In this document: positions 6,875 through 13,929 of the stretch, piece after piece | How the letters are laid out: every line of letters begins with the position of its first letter | Numbering within the stretch: position 1 is the stretch's first letter | Virus record (IMG/VR): IMGVR_UViG_3300030451_004413 | Span: 1 to 34,147 of that record | DNA: 34,147 nt | Strand: one strand, 5' to 3' | Source of the DNA: a virus | The notes under the pieces: generated by a model | What the model saw: the letters and a program-made list of their open reading frames with translations, nothing else | Databases searched by the model: none | What the model was told of the DNA's origin: nothing | Made by a program: the position numbers and the translations under genes

Positions 6875-7818
6875 TGATAAAAACTACAGAGATACATGGA
6901 TTTCAAAAGCTCGACCTCACAGAGCTACACCAAGCAGCTGCACAGATGCGCGAGGCCATCGCCAAGCGAAGAGGTCAGACAGAGTATAAGCCAGTCGATC
7001 AGCACACTTTTGAGGATCACAGCCACATCACAGCGCGCAATCTTGAGAAGGAGAATATGCTGATTAAGGGAGCGCCCACGCTCACATGCAAGACCATCCC
7101 CCATTGTGGAGGTTGTCAAGCAGGATGGATCATCACCAGACCATCACCCTCATCAGCTCCCATCTCTAGGATGTGTCACCGTTGTGAGGTTCCACGCAGA
7201 TGGATGAAGGCACTAAACAAGCTCGAGCTCCCCTGTGATGCTGAGGGTATGCATCTAGACAGCTATGAGCCAGACTCACCACGTCAGCTCGAGGTCATTG
7301 GTGATGTAATCAAATACCTCAATAGAGAACATGAAGGGAATCCACCGGCGGCGCTGGTCTATGGTCCTCCTGGCAACGGCAAGACCTCAATTCTCTATGC
7401 TATTGCTCGAGAGGCATGTGAGAAGCGCTGGAGGGTAAAGTATACTTCACACACTCAGCTTATGAACCAAGTGCAAAGCTCATGGGGTGACAGACATAAG
7501 CGTAACCCGCTTGAGACTTGGCTTGATAATGTTGACCTTCTTCTACTTGATGAGTTTTGTGGGATAGGTGGCAGCGCCCACAAGCAGGGTTGGTGGATCA
7601 AGCAGACTCTCGAGCTCATAGAGGAGATTCAGCGCAAGTGGCGAGCGGGTGAGCTAGCTGTGATCGTGACGACTAACGTCTACCCTCAGAAGATGTTTGA
7701 TATGTTTCATGGTAATCCAGCTTTTAGGTCTAGAGTGTTGGGTATGTTTACACCCTGTGAGATGGTTGGGAGAGATCGACGGATTGACAATGTGGATCTT
7801 AGCGCGTGGGGACTGTAA
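6874..7818 (+). CDS. AAA+ helicase loader, DnaC/IstB-like
   Basis: A 314-residue ATPase. The Walker A motif is GPPGNGKT (residues 164-171), Walker B LLLLDEF (about 220), sensor 1 VIVTTN and an arginine finger candidate in FRSRVLGMF. A Cys cluster at C72, C78, C81, C101 and C104 precedes the ATPase and may bind zinc. Proteins of this family load the host replicative helicase DnaB at the origin. ATG 6874 overlaps the stop of the initiator gene and follows AAGGAG, so the two are translationally coupled. No phage helicase or polymerase was seen, so host replication enzymes are probably used. Confidence 0.85.
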   Translation: MIKTTEIHGFQKLDLTELHQAAAQMREAIAKRRGQTEYKPVDQHTFEDHSHITARNLEKENMLIKGAPTLTCKTIPHCGGCQAGWIITRPSPSSAPISRMCHRCEVPRRWMKALNKLELPCDAEGMHLDSYEPDSPRQLEVIGDVIKYLNREHEGNPPAALVYGPPGNGKTSILYAIAREACEKRWRVKYTSHTQLMNQVQSSWGDRHKRNPLETWLDNVDLLLLDEFCGIGGSAHKQGWWIKQTLELIEEIQRKWRAGELAVIVTTNVYPQKMFDMFHGNPAFRSRVLGMFTPCEMVGRDRRIDNVDLSAWGL

Positions 7819-7832
7819 ACAAAGTATACAAA

Positions 7833-7865
7833 AGTCTTGACTACACTTTAAGACTCTGCTTTACT
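7833..7865 (+). promoter_or_regulatory. Candidate promoter with inverted repeat upstream of RHH/SSB genes
   Basis: TTGACT (7837-7842), a 17-base gap and TTTACT (7860-7865) form a moderate sigma-70 promoter. It is overlapped by the inverted repeat AGTCTT (7833-7838) and AAGACT (7850-7855). The 11-mer CAAAAGTCTTG at 7829 recurs at 8008, inside the first codons of the RHH gene, so that protein may regulate itself. This and the hairpin below are what I see in the 186-bp gap 7819-8004. Confidence 0.35.
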
Positions 7866-7954
7866 GCCTCTGCTGATCCCCTCATAAACTTTTAAGCGCA
7901 TACTTTACGAGCTGAGCTTTTAAAATCGAGGGGGAAGTAAGGTTGTTAGGTGAT

Positions 7955-7986
7955 CTCATCCCCCTGCTGTGGGGTGGGGGGATGAG
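7955..7986 (+). other. Strong GC-rich hairpin upstream of RHH gene
   Basis: CTCATCCCCC (7955-7964) and GGGGGATGAG (7977-7986) form a perfect 10-bp stem with a 12-base loop. There is no T run after it, so it is not an ordinary intrinsic terminator. It ends about 18 bases before the next start codon and could act as an attenuator, mRNA-end stabiliser or protein-binding element. Confidence 0.5.
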
Positions 7987-8004
7987 TGAACTCTTGGGAG
8001 TCAC

Positions 8005-8229
8005 ATGCAAAAGTCTTGTATCGTCACATTCCGATGTACAGAGAGTGAGCTAGAGAGACTCACGGCGCTAGCTAATGAGCTAGATAGAACACGCGCCTGG
8101 ATTGCTCGAGAGATCATCTTTGGTGACTTCTTCATCAAGTACCATTCAGGCATCCTAGGCGCTAAGACTAACATCGAGGCCCAGATGCATATTAACCAAC
8201 ACATGAAGAGAGATGATGATGATCAATAA
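8005..8229 (+). CDS. Small ribbon-helix-helix (CopG/Arc-like) protein
   Basis: A 74-residue protein whose first 40 residues (IVTFRCTESELERLTALANELDRTRAWIAREII) follow the RHH pattern: a beta strand with alternating polar residues, helix, turn and helix. Such dimers bind operators and often regulate their own gene. GGGAG lies 4 bases before the ATG. The gene overlaps the SSB gene and likely shares its transcript. Beyond residue 45 the sequence is unassigned and ends in DDDDQ. Confidence 0.65.
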   Translation: MQKSCIVTFRCTESELERLTALANELDRTRAWIAREIIFGDFFIKYHSGILGAKTNIEAQMHINQHMKRDDDDQ

Positions 8230-8632
8230 AGTCATGCTCATTGGTAACATTGGCAAAGATGCTGAGCTCCTGACCACTCAAAGCGGCTCTAAGTTTTGTA
8301 AGTTTACCTTAGCCACTAACGAGCGTTACACAGACAGTCAAGGCCAGCTCCAGACCTCAACCGAGTGGCACACGATTAAAATCTGGGGTCCACAAGGTGA
8401 GCGCGCTGTAGCCAAATGCCGCAAGGGTCGACGCTGTTATGTGGAGGGTAAGCTGACCAGCTATGAGGGCACAGATAACAAAAGGTTTTGGGAAGTGCGC
8501 TGTTATACCTGGAGAATCCTAGACAGTGATGAGCGTGATGGTGTGCAAGTACGCAGCAAGCCACAGCAACCACAACACTATCAGTATGGAGTGACAACAC
8601 CCTCACCGAGCTGGGGCGCTCCTATTAAATAA
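8219..8632 (+). CDS. ssb: Single-stranded DNA-binding protein
   Basis: An OB-fold SSB of 137 residues: NKVMLIGNIGKDAEL at the N-terminus, KFTLATNERY, TEWHTIKIWG and KGRRCYVEGKLTSYE follow the bacterial SSB pattern in order. Three in-frame ATGs occur at 8213, 8216 and 8219; I use the last because the family starts MINKV-like and the AGAGAG site is then 6 bases away. The C-terminus is PSWGAPIK, without the acidic DDIPF-type tip that bacterial SSBs use to recruit partners. It coats ssDNA during phage replication and may work with the RecT-like protein. Confidence 0.9.
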   Translation: MINKVMLIGNIGKDAELLTTQSGSKFCKFTLATNERYTDSQGQLQTSTEWHTIKIWGPQGERAVAKCRKGRRCYVEGKLTSYEGTDNKRFWEVRCYTWRILDSDERDGVQVRSKPQQPQHYQYGVTTPSPSWGAPIK

Positions 8633-8665
8633 TAATGTTAACCCCATGATGGGGATGAGAGAGAG

Positions 8666-9886
8666 ATGATGAATATACAACCGAACAAACCACCAAAGAG
8701 CCGGTTTAAAGTTGATACTGGTGACTCTGGCGTGACCGGTGGGCAAGCCTTAGGCAATGCCCTAGAGCACTACATGTTTACCATGCTGAATACAATTGAG
8801 ATGTGCCAATCAACTTATACATTAAGAAATGGACTCAACTACGCGTGCGACATCATAACTGAAAGTGGAGTATTGGTCGAAGTAAAGTCACATAGAGACG
8901 CTCAAGGCACATTCCGCACAGATCAAGCATTTTCAAAGATTAGGAGACTTGAGCAGCAGATGGCTCAAATGAGGAGGTATAATAAGCCCATACTGGTCAT
9001 TATTGGTGTCTATACCGCGCCGGTTGAGTCTGTGGCCATGAATCTGCATACAGGTGATGGGTATATGGAGTGGAGAGGTCAGCCTCAAATGCTTAAGGCA
9101 TATGAAGAGCAGTATCAGTTCTATCTATACGCAGAGCATGAGGGGCAAGGGAGATGGTTTGATGCTGATGGGCTATGCCCACATAAGAGCCCATATATTT
9201 ATGATTGGTTAAACAATGGCGCGGGCGGCTCACTTAGAGAGAGAGTGGTCAAGTATGCAACAGGGCAGGAAGGCCAAGCGCAACTCCCGTTTAAATTACC
9301 ACAAGAGGAGATCTCAGAAATGAGTCATGATGACCAAGTTGAGGCTAGAGCTGCGCATGAGATGTTCCAAGCGACAGCTAGATACATGTGCATCCTGTCC
9401 GACAGGCAGTGCTCAGCGGATAGAGAAGAACTTGAAGATGATCTAGCTCAGGTCAAATCAGCGATGATCTCAGACATGAGCCAGATTAAGGGAGCCCTTG
9501 ACTCACACAACAGGAGTCTTATAGAGCTAAGCAATGCTAATTCAACTGTTAAAAGAAGTATTAACGATCTTGAGTTAGAGCTCTCAGGACTAGCTAGTAT
9601 ACAAGCTGATGACGCGGTCAATCTGTCTCAAGTGAATGAAAGAGTGTCAAACCTTGACGAGAAAATTAAACAAGCACAGATCCAACTAGAACGGGCACAG
9701 CTACAACTAGAACAATCAAATCAGAATGCGGCTTGTTTAGGGGCAAATCTAAATGAGAGTATACGCTTATCCAATGAACATGCGTCTCGGTTTAACGACG
9801 CAACAAATGCATTAGACGTCGCTATCAGGTATCTTTACAGTCAACTAGGTGTAGATATCGAAGAGGCTTATAGTAGTGAAGGCTAA
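8666..9886 (+). CDS. PD-(D/E)XK nuclease-like protein with coiled-coil C-terminus
   Basis: A 406-residue protein. The N-terminus has a PD-(D/E)XK signature: E34 in a helix (GNALEHYMF), D62 in YACDII, then E72 and K74 in VLVEVKSHRD. This is the metal-dependent core of many phage exonucleases and restriction-like enzymes. Residues about 250-385 are long heptad-like helices (EELEDDLAQVKSAM, IKQAQIQLERAQLQLEQ), predicted coiled coil. It sits after ssb and could be the exonuclease partner of the distant RecT-like protein, or a defence or host-DNA-degrading nuclease. Codons here use more A and T than flanking genes. Starts at ATG 8666 or 8669 after a GA-repeat site. Confidence 0.6.
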   Translation: MMNIQPNKPPKSRFKVDTGDSGVTGGQALGNALEHYMFTMLNTIEMCQSTYTLRNGLNYACDIITESGVLVEVKSHRDAQGTFRTDQAFSKIRRLEQQMAQMRRYNKPILVIIGVYTAPVESVAMNLHTGDGYMEWRGQPQMLKAYEEQYQFYLYAEHEGQGRWFDADGLCPHKSPYIYDWLNNGAGGSLRERVVKYATGQEGQAQLPFKLPQEEISEMSHDDQVEARAAHEMFQATARYMCILSDRQCSADREELEDDLAQVKSAMISDMSQIKGALDSHNRSLIELSNANSTVKRSINDLELELSGLASIQADDAVNLSQVNERVSNLDEKIKQAQIQLERAQLQLEQSNQNAACLGANLNESIRLSNEHASRFNDATNALDVAIRYLYSQLGVDIEEAYSSEG

Positions 9887-10652
9887 GTCAACACGGCAAG
9901 ACCTATTAACCGCCTTAAGTGAGGGTCTGACTATCAATGAGGCGTGTAAGCGCGCTAGAGTTAGCAAGTCCACATACTACAGATGGCTAAGAGTTAGCGG
10001 TGAAGAAGGAGCGTGGGCCTATCAAATAAAAAAAGCTTTAAGAGAAGGGCGCATCTCAGGAGTGAGGTTAAATGCGTTTAACCATGCTGGTGATAACTCA
10101 CTGTACAGCTTAAACCGCAGGTCAAAGATGATGCATATCCAAGGCGCTAGCTGGGGTCATGTTGTTCATGCATACGAAGACATCAAAGCGAAACAGGTTA
10201 ATAAATATTCTTATCATTTATGTAGGGCTATAGCAGATCATTATGATCAATATCTAATTGGTCTTTTAGAAGGACCGCCAGAGCACCTAAAACAACTCAA
10301 TATGTTTGAGCCCAACCTTGATGAGAATCATGACTTTTATGCTAGTACCTTACTCACACATATAGCGCTTCACGCTCTAGTGTCTGACTTTATACAAAAC
10401 ATGGAAGAGGCTGAGGAGTTCTATAGGCATTATGAAAAAAGAGGACATGAGCCTCACGATATTATCCACATGATGATTAAGGTTTTTCAATATTGTACTA
10501 TCTGGACAGATACGCGGCCTAATCTTATAGGTGTTTTTGACTTCACTGGGTTCAAAGGCTGCTTAAAAGAGTTTCAAGGTTTAAATATTGACCGAATTAT
10601 GGATGACCTAGCTGAGATGGATCTATATAACACGAGTGAAGAAGTACACTAA
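9876..10652 (+). CDS. HTH protein, paralogue of small terminase N-terminus, with unknown C-terminal domain
   Basis: Start GTG 9876, overlapping the previous gene by 11 bases. Residues 7-55 (RQDLLTALSEGLTINEACK, ARVSKSTYYRWLRVSGEEG) align by eye, without gaps, to the small terminase at 11002 (RDQLLANLREGMTIEAACA, SDISKSTFYEWLKKSGEGG). The remaining 200 residues are helical, rich in His, Tyr and Asp, and I do not recognise them; there is no nuclease or ATPase motif. It may bind the same kind of DNA site as the small terminase or regulate packaging or late genes. Its codons are noticeably AT-rich around 10190-10500. Confidence 0.6.
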   Translation: MKAKSTRQDLLTALSEGLTINEACKRARVSKSTYYRWLRVSGEEGAWAYQIKKALREGRISGVRLNAFNHAGDNSLYSLNRRSKMMHIQGASWGHVVHAYEDIKAKQVNKYSYHLCRAIADHYDQYLIGLLEGPPEHLKQLNMFEPNLDENHDFYASTLLTHIALHALVSDFIQNMEEAEEFYRHYEKRGHEPHDIIHMMIKVFQYCTIWTDTRPNLIGVFDFTGFKGCLKEFQGLNIDRIMDDLAEMDLYNTSEEVH

Positions 10653-10870
10653 TGGACAAATTAAACCCACAGACGCGCGCGCGCACACGCGATGCAATCC
10701 AGATCCTAGAGGAACTCAAGCGGCTTCTGATCATCGCTGAGAGTGACCCACTTTGCAGACAAGCCCAAGAGCTCTATGATAATGTTGAGCGCACATTAAG
10801 AGAAGCACATAGACAGTGGAGAGCCCATGAGCATAAATGCACACATAGCGAGGATGAGACGCGAGGCTGA
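10652..10870 (+). CDS. Small helical charged protein
   Basis: A 72-residue protein starting one base into the previous stop (TAATG). It is predicted all-helical and highly charged (DAIQILEELKRLLIIAESDP, ELYDNVERTLREAHRQW), with a His/Cys-containing tail HEHKCTHSEDE. No family recognised. Its 3' end overlaps the next gene by 44 bases in another frame. Confidence 0.5.
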   Translation: MDKLNPQTRARTRDAIQILEELKRLLIIAESDPLCRQAQELYDNVERTLREAHRQWRAHEHKCTHSEDETRG

Positions 10871-11036
10871 GACGCAAGAGCAGAAAGAGAAGCGCCTGGC
10901 ATATCAGCGTGAGTATGCTAGACGGCGAAGAACTGCAGAGACACCAGAGCAACGTGAAGAGCGCTTAGCTTATCAACGCGCAGCTAACAGAAAGCATCGA
11001 CATGGGCAAAAGACGAAAGACCAGAGAGCAACGTGA
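10827..11036 (+). CDS. Arg-rich protein with 23-residue (STPR-like) repeats
   Basis: A 69-residue very basic protein. GGAG at 10818-10821 lies 5 bases before the ATG. Two copies of a 23-residue unit begin ETQEQKEKRLAYQREYARRR and ETPEQREERLAYQRAANRKH. This matches in length and character the score-and-three peptide repeat described as DNA-binding in silkworm FMBP-1, also seen in scattered other proteins. The likely role is DNA binding, next to the terminase. Overlaps both neighbours in different frames, but the good ribosome site and repeat structure argue it is real. Confidence 0.55.
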   Translation: MSINAHIARMRREAETQEQKEKRLAYQREYARRRRTAETPEQREERLAYQRAANRKHRHGQKTKDQRAT

Positions 11037-11445
11037 CCAGCTCTTAGCCAACCTCAGAGAAGGTATGACCATTGAGGCCGCGTGCGCTCAGTCTGATATT
11101 AGTAAGTCCACGTTCTATGAGTGGCTCAAGAAGAGCGGTGAAGGTGGAGAGTGGACCAAAGAGGTAGACGCGGCCATCACATTTAGCGAGGCGGTCATCC
11201 TCGATAAGATCAAGAGAGCCTCAGAACTTAAAGAAGACTGGAGAGGTTGGGCGTGGATTCTAGAGCGACGCTTCCCTCAAAGATGGGGAGCCAAGCGAGA
11301 GGTAGAAGTAAACGTCAACAATCCCCACCAACAATCAGACGAGATGTTCGCGGCTATGGTCGAGCAGAGTAATCAAGCCTATGCTCGAGGGTTAACCCAC
11401 ACAGAAGAAGAGGACAGTGATGATGAAGGTGAGAGTAAAGCTTAA
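11002..11445 (+). CDS. terS: Terminase small subunit
   Basis: A 147-residue protein with a basic N-terminus and an HTH (about residues 12-50: LLANLREGMTIEAACAQSDISKSTFYEWLKKSG), followed by a helical oligomerisation region (IKRASELKEDWRGWAWILERRFPQRWG) and an acidic tail. The WRGWAWILERRFPQRWG type of segment is common in phage small terminases. It recognises the packaging site and hands DNA to the large subunit encoded 220 bases downstream. Overlaps the previous and next genes. Confidence 0.75.
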   Translation: MGKRRKTREQRDQLLANLREGMTIEAACAQSDISKSTFYEWLKKSGEGGEWTKEVDAAITFSEAVILDKIKRASELKEDWRGWAWILERRFPQRWGAKREVEVNVNNPHQQSDEMFAAMVEQSNQAYARGLTHTEEEDSDDEGESKA

Positions 11446-11674
11446 ACGCTCATGGTCTGTGGAGCCATCTCGCGAGCGCGTCTATTATCGTGTCGAGGGT
11501 CTTTATCATAAAGTGTGTGAAGAGGATAGGTCTGATAATTGGACCATCTGTTACTATGACAGTCTAGACGTGGATCAGGGCGTGATTGTCAACGTGATTC
11601 AAGTTGATGTTCTAGGCCAAGAGCGCCACACAAAATACTCAGCCACATCGGAGGGTCTAGTCTTTGTCGATTGA
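11420..11674 (+). CDS. Small protein of unknown function between terminase genes
   Basis: 84 residues if started at ATG 11420, which has GAGG 6 bases upstream; a GTG lies at 11417 and another ATG at 11423. It reads as a small beta-strand-rich protein (RVYYRVEGLYHKV, NWTICYYDSLDV, IVNVIQVDVLG, HTKYSATSEGLVFV). No family recognised. It overlaps the small terminase by 26 bases and the large terminase by 11, so it is embedded in the packaging operon. Confidence 0.55.
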   Translation: MMKVRVKLKRSWSVEPSRERVYYRVEGLYHKVCEEDRSDNWTICYYDSLDVDQGVIVNVIQVDVLGQERHTKYSATSEGLVFVD

Positions 11675-13025
11675 GCTCAACCCTCTACAGCAAGACATCC
11701 TTGGCGCTATACGCAGAGAGGAGCGGATCATATCAGCTAGATGTGGATGGGGATCTGGTAAGACCTCAGCGCTGGTCTTCAGTTTATTATTTGTGAGTAA
11801 GTGGCGCGCCGGTCGGTCGAGCTTACTTGTCACAGATACCAATCCACGTTATAACAGTGTTCTACTCCCTGAGATGGAGAAGTGGTTGTCTCCCTTGGGA
11901 TGGACCTACAACCACACCTTGCGCCAATGGGCAGACTCTCAGACAGGCTCAACGGTGTGGTGTAGGTCTTATTATCGACCAGGCACACGAGACGCGACAC
12001 ACAACCCGCTTGAGGGTCTGAATGTGACCTCTGGTGTGTGCCTCATAGATGAGTGTCAGACCCTCTCATCAGAAGTGGCACACAAAGCCCTAGGCCGTCT
12101 CAGAGCTGGTCCGTCTCCCATCATGATCCTTGTGGGTCTACCTGTCAGCGGCGCTTGGTGGGTGGAGATGGCTGAGAGTGCTGGGTGTGCCCCCATGCTC
12201 TATACTTCCTATGTAAATGAGGCTAACCTTAGCGCTGACTGGTTTGAAGCCACCAAGCTTTTACCAGAGGCTGAGCGTGAAGCTATGGTTATGAACAAGC
12301 CGCGACCACCTAGCGGGCTCATCTACTCTGAGTTTAATGAGGAGACTCACGTCATCGATGGGTGGGAGTATAAACCGAGCATGTCAGGGCGCATTGCCAT
12401 TGATTGGGGATTCAGAAAACCAAGCGTGTTAATCATCGCCCATGATGATGACCTGGGGGCTGATGTGATCTGCGCAGAGCTTAACCCAGCAGAGGTCACC
12501 GTTGATGAGCTAGCGCGGCTCATCCTCCTCATAGCGTGGCCTCGATCTCTGAGGAGCTCAGCGCCAGGTGATCGCATTTGGTTAGATTATGGCGTTGCAG
12601 ATAAGGCAGGTAGAGCGCGCAATGACCAGACAGGCAGATCAGCATTTAAGGCTATGAGGTCAGCGCCGCCCACCGGTCTAGGGATGCCTCTGAGATCTAA
12701 CACAGACCCCATCAGGACTGACGTGCTCAACGGCATCCAGAGACTAAAGCGAGCATTCTCAAGAGGTCAGTACCTCATCACGCGTGAGGTGTGGGATGCT
12801 GGAGAGCGCGCCACAGGTAACAGCATAAGGAAAGCGCTGTACTCTTATGGTTGGGATAATAAAGAGCAGCCTAAGAAGGATGGCCGTGAGGATCCACTTG
12901 ACGCGCTCAGATATGACTGCATCACATGGAACTGGTCAGATACACTAGTTGATCACAGACAATACACAGCCAGAGCACCCACTGATAGACGTGTGAGGGT
13001 AGGCGGTAAAGGCTCCAAGTTTTAA
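11664..13025 (+). CDS. terL: Terminase large subunit
   Basis: A 453-residue packaging motor. The ATPase half has Walker A GWGSGKT (residues 28-34) and Walker B VCLIDEC (D129, E130). The nuclease half has the RNase H-like acidic residues D247 (IAIDWGF), D308 (WLDYG) and D413 (DPLDALRY). It pumps DNA into the prohead and cuts the concatemer. The start is TTG 11664, 9 bases after GGAGG; this is unusual but no ATG or GTG lies nearby before the Walker motif. A 100-bp gap with a candidate -10 element follows. Confidence 0.93.
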   Translation: MSIELNPLQQDILGAIRREERIISARCGWGSGKTSALVFSLLFVSKWRAGRSSLLVTDTNPRYNSVLLPEMEKWLSPLGWTYNHTLRQWADSQTGSTVWCRSYYRPGTRDATHNPLEGLNVTSGVCLIDECQTLSSEVAHKALGRLRAGPSPIMILVGLPVSGAWWVEMAESAGCAPMLYTSYVNEANLSADWFEATKLLPEAEREAMVMNKPRPPSGLIYSEFNEETHVIDGWEYKPSMSGRIAIDWGFRKPSVLIIAHDDDLGADVICAELNPAEVTVDELARLILLIAWPRSLRSSAPGDRIWLDYGVADKAGRARNDQTGRSAFKAMRSAPPTGLGMPLRSNTDPIRTDVLNGIQRLKRAFSRGQYLITREVWDAGERATGNSIRKALYSYGWDNKEQPKKDGREDPLDALRYDCITWNWSDTLVDHRQYTARAPTDRRVRVGGKGSKF

Positions 13026-13029
13026 AGGT

Positions 13030-13087
13030 GCTCTCCTCAGCTGTTTAGTGATTTCAGGCCGTAAGGTGAATATATACTAAGGAGAGC
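13030..13087 (+). promoter_or_regulatory. Inverted repeat and candidate promoter before cyclase gene
   Basis: GCTCTCCT (13030-13037) and its exact complement AGGAGAGC (13080-13087) flank a short gap that holds TATACT (13073-13078), a good -10 box. The -35 region (around 13050) is poor. Together they suggest that the cyclase module can be transcribed on its own, possibly with an activator or repressor bound to the repeat. Confidence 0.35.
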
Positions 13088-13125
13088 TTCAACAGACTAC
13101 ACCACACTCGACCACAGGACAAGTC

Positions 13126-13929
13126 ATGGTAGATCTCAAGGAACGTCAGCTCTGCATCGTGCTTCTCGACCTCATAGGCTCTACAGCTTTTGTCCAGCGT
13201 GTTGGCGCTAAAACAGCCGCTGTGTGGTTGCAGTATCATGATAGACTAGCGCGCTCACTCCTCTACAAGTTCAACGGTCGAGAGATAGATAGGTCTGATG
13301 GGTTTATGTTGAGCTTTGACAAGCCCATCGACGCGGTAAACTTTGCCCTACACTATCAAAGCACAATACCTGAGAAGGTAAAGCTAAACACAAGAATCGG
13401 CGTTCATTGGGGCTCAGTGATCGAAGTAAAACAGGATGACACTTGGACAGCTGTAGGCGCTAAGCGTGTGGAGCTCGAGGGCATCAGTAAAAACATAGCA
13501 GCGCGGACGATGTCTATCTGTGGAGCTGGTCAAGTCTTACTCACTCAGCAAGCTATCGATGCAGTGAGGAACAAGACCAACTATCACACACCAAAAGGGA
13601 CAAGGTTTATTTGCGTTGGCCTTTATAAGTTCAAGGGCGTGGGTCAACCTCAGTCTATCTATGCAGTGGGCTCAACCATACAGAGCTTACAGCCACCGCC
13701 GGGCAATGATAAAGCCAAGAGACTAGGCGGACCAAAGCGCGTGAGGAGTCGAGCGCGAGATAGAAAGATTATTGAGTGGGTGAGCTGGTCACTGCCACGC
13801 CTAGCGCTCATCAGCCTCATATACATTATCTGTGAAATCTGGCCTTGGCTCAGCGCTCAAGGCTATGTTACATGGGCTGAGGAGAGCGCTGACTTTATCG
13901 TGAGGTTGTGGTATGGCCCCAAATACTAA
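13126..13929 (+). CDS. Class III nucleotide cyclase with C-terminal membrane anchor
   Basis: A 267-residue protein. Residues 8-175 form a class III adenylate/guanylate cyclase domain: LLDLIGST with metal-binding D15, GREIDRSDGFMLSF with the second metal Asp D58, and KNIAARTMSICGAGQVLLT with transition-state N123 and R127. All four are present, so activity is likely. The positions that normally read the base are I54 (usually Lys) and E116 (usually Asp), so the nucleotide made cannot be predicted; cAMP, cGMP, cCMP and cUMP are all open. A very basic linker (KRVRSRARDRK) precedes a TM segment at about 225-250, placing the enzyme on the cytoplasmic face. AGGA lies 6 bases before the ATG. The two-TM gene behind it overlaps by 17 bases. 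Cyclases are rare in phages. Confidence 0.85.
   Translation: MVDLKERQLCIVLLDLIGSTAFVQRVGAKTAAVWLQYHDRLARSLLYKFNGREIDRSDGFMLSFDKPIDAVNFALHYQSTIPEKVKLNTRIGVHWGSVIEVKQDDTWTAVGAKRVELEGISKNIAARTMSICGAGQVLLTQQAIDAVRNKTNYHTPKGTRFICVGLYKFKGVGQPQSIYAVGSTIQSLQPPPGNDKAKRLGGPKRVRSRARDRKIIEWVSWSLPRLALISLIYIICEIWPWLSAQGYVTWAEESADFIVRLWYGPKY

Noticed and set aside
7955-7986. Intrinsic terminator
   Set aside because: The stem is strong but no T run follows on either strand, so ordinary intrinsic termination is not supported.
8642-8654. Hairpin CCCCA-TGA-TGGGG as terminator after ssb
   Set aside because: Five base pairs with a 3-base loop and no T run; too weak to call.
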